Shown one piece after another: positions 33,726 to 38,303 of a DNA stretch of 38,303 nt. The stretch lies in NCBI GenBank assembly GCA_021108005.1, contig JAIORS010000144.1, positions 1 through 38,303 of the forward strand, read 5' to 3'. Every line of letters begins with the position of its first letter. Position 1 is the stretch's first letter. The notes beneath the pieces are model-generated. The model was not told the origin of the DNA and searched no databases. It saw only the letters and a list, made by a program, of their open reading frames with translations. The position numbers and the translations under genes are program-made. The stretch is from Candidatus Aegiribacteria sp. (lineage in GTDB: Bacteria; Fermentibacterota; Fermentibacteria; Fermentibacterales; JCC-6).

Positions 33726-34762
33726 ATTTTATGGATGGGTATCTTAAGCTACCTCCCGAACGAAGGCGCCTTATCTGCGAGCAAGCCGATGTACGCCTCA
33801 ACCTACCCGCTTCGTCACTGGAAAAAGATTACTGGGTTTGTTGGATTCTCCGAGAGCTTTTCAGTATTCCAAAGTGGTGTGAGAGCATTACGTTCAAAGG
33901 TGGTACGTCTCTCTCCAAATGCTGGGGATTGATCAACCGGTTCTCCGAGGACATCGACATTGTGATTGATAGGAATTTCCTTGGATTCGGAGGCGAAAAG
34001 AGCCCGGAAAACGCTTCAAGCAGGAAGCAGACAAGTAAGCGTCTAAAGGAATTGAGAGAGGCATCACAGACTAAGATTCATAACAGTCTTGCACCTATTC
34101 TGAAGACAAGAATTAGAGCATCCCTCCCCTACTCTGATGAGTGGGATCTTTTTCCCGCTTCAGAAAAAGAAGACCGCGACAGACAGACAATCCTGTTCAA
34201 ATATCCGTCAGCTATGAACGATACGAGAACATACGTTCGACGAGTGGTTAAAATAGAGATGGGCGCTAGATCGGATAATGAACCTGTCGAGGAGAAGGAA
34301 GTACATCCTTATGTATTTAATGTCTTCCCAGATATTATTGGTCCCAGTCAGTTTTCTGTGAAAGCTTTAGCACCGGAAAGAACATTCTGGGAAAAAGCGA
34401 TGTTATTGCATGAGGAGACATATCGACCTGCTGATAAAATACGGAGAGATATACGGATGGCCCGGCATTACTATGATCTATGGTGCCTGATCACAAAGGG
34501 TGTTGCCAAGAGAGCAGTTGATCGCGAGGATATCTTCATTCGTACAGCAATACATCGGGAAGTTTATTTCAAACGGTCATGGATGGATTACAGCACTCTA
34601 ACAAGAGGGAAGCTTCGAGTTATTCCGCCTCCAGGACAAGAAGCGGAATGGCGTCAGGACTATAAGGTGATGAGCAGGGAGATGTTCTTCGGTGAAGTCC
34701 CGGAGTTCGATGAGGTTCTTCGTGTGGTAACGGAGTTTCAGGATAAGTTCAATGCCGGCTGA
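33722..34762 (+). CDS. AbiEii-family nucleotidyltransferase toxin
   Basis: This 346-residue protein has the AbiEii signature: FKGGTSLSKCWGLINRFSEDIDIVID (residues 58-83), which combines the GGTSLSK nucleotidyltransferase motif with the DID metal site, and the later KALAPERTFWEKAMLLHEE and ARHYYDLWCL motifs. The DNA polymerase beta-like fold transfers nucleotides; characterised relatives modify tRNA 3' ends. It forms a type IV toxin-antitoxin pair with the preceding gene, giving phage defence or element stability. All visible key residues are intact, so it should be active. The pair is bracketed by 55-bp direct repeats. Confidence 0.92.
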   Translation: MNFMDGYLKLPPERRRLICEQADVRLNLPASSLEKDYWVCWILRELFSIPKWCESITFKGGTSLSKCWGLINRFSEDIDIVIDRNFLGFGGEKSPENASSRKQTSKRLKELREASQTKIHNSLAPILKTRIRASLPYSDEWDLFPASEKEDRDRQTILFKYPSAMNDTRTYVRRVVKIEMGARSDNEPVEEKEVHPYVFNVFPDIIGPSQFSVKALAPERTFWEKAMLLHEETYRPADKIRRDIRMARHYYDLWCLITKGVAKRAVDREDIFIRTAIHREVYFKRSWMDYSTLTRGKLRVIPPPGQEAEWRQDYKVMSREMFFGEVPEFDEVLRVVTEFQDKFNAG

Positions 34763-34837
34763 TACTCATGGATTACGTACAGAGAATTCTCCAATAAGCA
34801 AACAGATTATTTATTTTGGTCCCATCAAAGCGACCAA

Positions 34838-34928
34838 AGAGGATATATAGCCGCCTATCTTCTATTCTAACGCACGATACTGATACTTCTGGCTTCTTCG
34901 ATCCCTCCAATCTCTGTTTTCAGTATGT
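34838..34928. repeat. 91-bp displaced copy of the M23/T9SS gene 3' end
   Basis: This is a direct copy of 26473-26563 with a single mismatch. On the minus strand it encodes the last 21 or so residues of the T9SS sorting domain (LKTEIGGIEEARSISIVR) and the stop, but no gene leads into it. It joins directly to the right-hand copy of the 55-bp repeat. The near identity implies a recent event. Confidence 0.95.
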
Positions 34929-34979
34929 GTGTGGGGTCGGACGTAACTTCAGGTAACTTCATAAGCTTAAATCGTTGGT
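34925..34979. repeat. 55-bp direct repeat, right copy
   Basis: This is the second copy of the GGGGTCGGACGTAACTTC repeat (compare 32845-32899), offset by 2080 bp and in the same orientation. It directly follows the 91-bp fragment, sharing its last ATGT. The AbiE pair and its operator lie between the two copies. Confidence 0.85.
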
Positions 34980-35069
34980 ACGGAATTTTGAACCGGGTCA
35001 TAACCTTTTTCGTGCCGGAATATCGTCAGAATGAGTGATTTTCAGGAGATTTCGGTTAAAAGCTCGACC

Positions 35070-35264
35070 GCAGCGCACCGCTGAGGTTCTGCCGACTGTG
35101 GTGCGCTGCTCTCCACCTCCGCTCCGCTCCGGTTCTGTCGGTCGCCCCACACATCACGCGGACTTCCGGGTCATGGAGTTCAGCGCGGGGCGTCCTCTGG
35201 CTGCTCCGTCCCTGAACATTGTCCAGGGACTCCGCAGGAGTTGTGACCTGCGGCCACATTTTTT
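35070..35264. other. GC-rich, hairpin-rich non-coding block
   Basis: This island is clearly more GC-rich than the AT-rich DNA on both sides. It contains three perfect hairpins: GCAGCGCACC/GGTGCGCTGC (35070-35079, 35100-35109), GTCCCTG/CAGGGAC (35208-35214, 35224-35230), and CCGCAGG/CCTGCGG (35232-35238, 35247-35253). The last is followed after five bases by six T, like an imperfect plus-strand terminator. Open frames here (35035-35298 plus, 35056-35259 minus) have no recognisable protein features. It could be a structured RNA, an integron-like site or a repeat element. Confidence 0.55.
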
Positions 35265-35274
35265 ACTGTTGGTA

Positions 35275-35810
35275 TTGGATTCCTGTCCACTCATTTGACT
35301 TTTTCTCTCCTGAATTACAGATAGACCCTGGAACTGGAAGTGCATTTTGATTTCAAGAAGTATTGGAAGCTCCTTGTTGTCATGAATTAAGATTCTCCCG
35401 GATCCTCTGGCAGCTTGAATTCAATAGGATGCAAAGACATTGAGAGCCCCACTTCCGAACGATTTTATTTTCAGCCTCGGGACGCGTATAATCATTTTAG
35501 AAAAACCAGAGTACAACACAACTGGATCAGCGACAATTAATATTCCCGTCCGGAGAGGAAAATGCCGCTGGACAATTCATAACTTGGATTACTGATCAAC
35601 TACCCATACTATAGATATTAACATTATTGAAATACTAATATACTTAATAATCTTCATGTTATGAATCTTTCAGTAGTACGGATTTCCAAGAAGTTATATT
35701 CCATTGATTCACTCTCTCCAACTCTTCACCCGTTTCCCATTTCACCTATTGCTCAACATATGCATCAGCCGCAGCCTTTAGGATGTCGGCTGGAGGATGC
35801 TTTGGTTCGG
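35275..35810. other. AT-rich stretch with no recognisable feature
   Basis: About 535 bases lie between the GC-rich block and the stop of the frameshifted gene. I see no open frame with protein-like composition, no strong promoter pair facing a gene, and no clear terminator. It may be degraded sequence left by earlier insertions. Confidence 0.5.
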
Positions 35811-36691
35811 TCACTCAATGGTGTCTGAATGTTGTTCCCACCAACTTAGCAAGGGGTCTATCTGGAAGGGTTGCCATTTCAACTGGCTATCCGCAGCAGC
35901 TTTCAAAAAGAAATCAGCGGCATAATATCTTGCGGTAATACTATTACTTGTTTTCAGCACGTCTACAAGAAAAGCCATTTTGTCCTTCTTTGAGAGGTTA
36001 TATCGGCCACAGACAACATGAACAAGATGAGCATGGTTGATCGGATCTAGTTCCAAGTAAGTCTGCTCCAGTTGACTAAGGGACAGTTCCGAGGGATCAA
36101 TGCAGGAAACCAAGTTCATGTTAAGATAGCCAGGCCTGATCGGTGAACCGTATGATATCTGGATGCTCACATATGCGTTGGCAGCAACTTTTCGAAGAGG
36201 AAAAGACTTGTCTTCGGAAAATTCCCGAAGTTGATCGAAAGCTTTCCAATTGTCGTTTTGCGCTGCAAGGAGGACAGTCGCAAATTCAGTTGCAGTTTCT
36301 ATGTTCTTTAGGGCTGTGTGGGCTTGTTGCGTCATCTTGTCAACTTGGCTAAGCTTCTCGTCTGTGGCTTTGCTTTTCTTCGTGAACTCATCAACAAGAC
36401 CGTGTGCCTTGTTTGCACTCTTAGCCACGATGCGCTTTGTGCCTCAACTCTTTCTTTCACGCATGCAATGTCGGATGCATCAGTTGTAGCTTGTCGGGCT
36501 GCTGCTTTGATTTTTCCGACCCACTTGAAGGAAACCTCTATTGCTCTGTCCTGCAAAGTGAGAAATACACCCGCGAACAATGCGATAATACAAATTGTGA
36601 CAGCCCATTCTTTATGCGCATGATCAGAGCAAACCCACCATGCTGTAACGAGAAGCGCAATGATGATGATCAGGATCCCGACTATTCTCAT
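35811..36691 (-). pseudogene. Frameshifted membrane/coiled-coil protein gene
   Basis: Two frames form one protein. The first (ATG 36691, GGAGG just upstream) encodes two TM segments (RIVGILIIIIALLVTAWWV and TICIIALFAGVFLTL) and a coiled-coil start (IKAAARQATTDASDIACVKERVEAQS). The second, from about 36434 down to 35811, continues the coiled coil (VAKSANKAHGLVDEFTKKSKATDEKLSQVDK) and adds a helical C-terminal region of about 150 residues. The join near 36430 needs one extra base, so a deletion or a sequencing error broke the gene. The coiled-coil register runs straight across the break. Proteins of this build occur widely as hypothetical proteins in environmental bacteria. The frame can also be read from 36769, but that part overlaps a repeat. 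Confidence 0.72.
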
Positions 36692-36704
36692 TCTACCTCC
36701 AGTG

Positions 36705-36766
36705 ACCGACGGAACGCTTAGGCTCAGTGGATTGCCATTCACTTTGTTAGTAACAGGCGGCAATTC
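36705..36766. repeat. Cassette-like repeat, copy between S41 gene and frameshifted gene
   Basis: ACC-AC-GAACGCT-AGGCTCAGTGGATTGC and a terminal GCGGCAATTC are shared with 38241-38303, with a divergent middle and a 1-bp length difference. On the minus strand it lies about 14 bp upstream of the preferred start of the frameshifted gene and just after the S41 stop codon. Confidence 0.75.
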
Positions 36767-36793
36767 CACTGCAGCCGCTTGTTCAGTATTTAT

Positions 36794-38212
36794 TTATACA
36801 AATTTATCAATACTATTAACTATATCGGTTATTGCCTTCACTCCATGCAAATCAATCCCAAAGTCTTTGGCGTGATAGTCAGGGGAAATGGGAGCCGGTT
36901 CATTATTCCCATCTGGACCGATGAAGAATTTATGTGAAACACCGCAAAGAAGTTTTGTATTGGGAAGAGTGTAGGAGAATACATCACCATAGCAGCTTGA
37001 GCATCCTCCGGTAGGCTCTCCTATCAATTTACCAAGTCCATTTTCTTTTATCATTGCTGCGAGAGATGAGGCAGCGGAGAATGTGATATGACTTGTAATA
37101 ACAAACACTTTCCCATCAAATAGTGGGCTTCTCTCGAGTGGAATTACTTTATCTACACTCATTGAAAAAATTGAGCCTGAAGACATTCTCAGGGGTGCCC
37201 AGAGAAAGGAAACTGGAATCATATTCTTAGGGAATATTGCTGTTTTTCTATATCGTCCGGCATACATCTTTTTAATCTTTTCCGATATTTTCATCTTCAT
37301 TCCGGTGAACTGACAAATCGGTTGATTTGTAAGATAGGCACACAATTCATCGCCAATTGATGAGGATCCTCCACCGTTATGCCTAAGATCAATAATAAGG
37401 TTATTAACTCTATCCTTGGCCAGATTTTCGAAGACTTTTTGAATAAATGCTTTAAACTTGGTCTCGTCTTCGCAGCGAAGTAACGTGAGAACAGCACAGC
37501 TATTATCAGCATGTATATCAATTGTGTAAGATTCTGCAAGTATTGGATTAGTTCTTGTTTTGTCATTCATTGAATCTGCCCGATTAATCCCAGGTACTAC
37601 AACTTCCTCAGGTCCAGAATCTCCTACTAACTCAAGCAAATACTTCTCTGATCCATCTCTCAGCAGGAACAGCAACTTTGAAAATTCACTGGAAGTATGA
37701 CCATATTTGAAATGGAGATTTTCTCCACTTAGCATAGAGGTCATCTCAGTCATCAGATGGCTAACAGGTTCATGGTTTATCTTACATATCCGCCTTCCAG
37801 ATAGATTATCAAATTCCTCTAGAATAGATCCGGTGATGGTCATTTCTACAGGTGAGCACTTCACTTTTAAGGGGAACCTTACACTTCCGAAATGATCCGA
37901 TTTGACATATTCTTCATGTGGGATATTTATCATTGTATGACCATCATTGAAATTAGCGGTAAATGGTGCAATTCGTGTATAAAACTCTGTCCTTGAAATG
38001 CCATCTTTTAACTGTGTTCTCACTTTATCCAGATGTTGTGCAGCCTTTTCCTTCGAAAAGCTGAAGTACAGATTGGGGTGAACCTCTTCATTAGTATTAA
38101 CCATGTAATTGAGATCTTCAATTAGTTCTGCTTTAGTGTATCGTTTCCATAACTCAGCATCTTGAAGTTGGGTAACAAATGGGTAGCTTTTTTTTCTGCT
38201 AAATTTAAACAT
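36794..38212 (-). CDS. S41 family peptidase (C-terminal processing peptidase-like)
   Basis: This 472-residue protein has the S41 catalytic half at about 270-440: LIIDLRHNGGGSSSIGDELCAYL, then KVFVITSHITFSAASSLAAMIKENGLGKLIGEPTGG, where the Ser in TFSAAS is the likely nucleophile and the following Lys/Glu-rich GKLIGEPTGG holds the usual tail of the active site. The N-terminal 250 residues contain an S41-associated helical part (FNDGHTMINI). I see no clear PDZ domain and no signal peptide, so unlike most CtpA/Prc proteins it appears cytoplasmic. No SD precedes the ATG. It is bracketed by two copies of a cassette-like repeat, and its AT-rich composition differs from the core region. Confidence 0.85.
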   Translation of the reverse strand: MFKFSRKKSYPFVTQLQDAELWKRYTKAELIEDLNYMVNTNEEVHPNLYFSFSKEKAAQHLDKVRTQLKDGISRTEFYTRIAPFTANFNDGHTMINIPHEEYVKSDHFGSVRFPLKVKCSPVEMTITGSILEEFDNLSGRRICKINHEPVSHLMTEMTSMLSGENLHFKYGHTSSEFSKLLFLLRDGSEKYLLELVGDSGPEEVVVPGINRADSMNDKTRTNPILAESYTIDIHADNSCAVLTLLRCEDETKFKAFIQKVFENLAKDRVNNLIIDLRHNGGGSSSIGDELCAYLTNQPICQFTGMKMKISEKIKKMYAGRYRKTAIFPKNMIPVSFLWAPLRMSSGSIFSMSVDKVIPLERSPLFDGKVFVITSHITFSAASSLAAMIKENGLGKLIGEPTGGCSSCYGDVFSYTLPNTKLLCGVSHKFFIGPDGNNEPAPISPDYHAKDFGIDLHGVKAITDIVNSIDKFV

Positions 38213-38240
38213 CTAAATCTAAGCCCTTCGCTATTATTTT

Positions 38241-38303
38241 ACCTACTGAACGCTAAGGCTCAGTGGATTGCTGTATACTTTACCTTTAATCTAGCGGCAA
38301 TTC
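38241..38303. repeat. Cassette-like repeat, copy upstream of the S41 gene
   Basis: This is the second copy of the repeat at 36705-36766, in the same orientation, ending at the window edge with GCGGCAATTC. On the minus strand it lies about 28 bp before the S41 start codon. It may continue beyond the window. Confidence 0.75.

Noticed and set aside
35035-35298. Open frames on both strands through the GC-rich block
   Set aside because: Composition is low-complexity Arg/Pro/Ser, no start has a ribosome site, and the frames simply follow the absence of stops in GC-rich hairpin DNA.
36705-36766. Integron attC site
   Set aside because: The repeat ends in GCGTTC, which breaks the GTTRRRY core, and the second copy lacks the TAAC-type partner and any symmetrical stem. 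Kept only as a cassette-like hypothesis.
32800-38303. CRISPR array or prophage in the accessory region
   Set aside because: There are no regularly spaced short repeats, no Cas genes and no phage structural genes; the repeats are paired, not arrayed.

Overview
The window looks like chromosomal DNA of an uncultured Gram-negative bacterium of the FCB superphylum, or a neighbouring candidate phylum such as the Fermentibacterota/Cloacimonadota-like lineages. The support is two proteins ending in type IX secretion (T9SS type A) sorting domains, a TonB-dependent receptor paired with a BtuG-like surface beta-propeller, many lipoproteins, and dense operons with ATGA/GTGA overlaps and frequent TTG starts. 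The placement is inference; no rRNA or other phylogenetic marker is present.

Layout. 1-4.5 kb: tRNA-Pro(TGG), then a minus-strand operon of a PHP-glycosyltransferase fusion, a two-TM potassium-channel-like protein with an RCK domain, and a separate soluble RCK protein. 4.6-7.9 kb: a vitamin B12 uptake operon (BtuB-like receptor, then BtuG-like lipoprotein) behind a recognisable promoter, a cobalamin riboswitch and a terminator whose 3' arm contains the Shine-Dalgarno sequence. 8-10.4 kb: an FAD oxidoreductase and a flippase-like membrane protein. 10.4-12.6 kb: an ABC-2 exporter and a VOC protein. 12.6-18.1 kb: an M18 aminopeptidase and a very large tandem BadF/HgdC-type activase/dehydratase protein. 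18.2-23.7 kb: a small lipoprotein, then divergently an operon of two alkaline-phosphatase-superfamily enzymes (one membrane-anchored, one a Tat lipoprotein) and a membrane protein. 23.8-26.5 kb: a translationally coupled operon of a second ABC-2 exporter, a His/Asp-rich lipoprotein and a membrane-anchored helical-repeat protein. 26.5-32.8 kb: a three-gene surface/secreted operon (FG-GAP propeller with T9SS tag, a second propeller, and an M23 peptidase with T9SS tag). A C11 tract lies inside its candidate promoter.

32.8-38.3 kb is an accessory region. It holds an AbiE-type type IV toxin-antitoxin pair with a perfect 13-bp inverted repeat in front, bracketed by two 55-bp direct repeats. It also holds a 91-bp displaced copy of the 3' end of the T9SS gene 8.4 kb away, a GC-rich hairpin-rich non-coding block, a frameshifted membrane/coiled-coil gene, and an S41 peptidase gene bracketed by a second pair of repeats. 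It looks assembled by mobile or cassette-like insertions, but no transposase or integrase is visible.

The most interesting items are the B12 riboswitch with its dual-function hairpin, two homopolymer tracts (G9 in the B12 receptor, C11 in the secreted-protein promoter) that could phase-vary surface functions, the split channel/RCK pair with an odd selectivity filter, the M23/propeller T9SS operon, and the repeat-bracketed genes at the right end.
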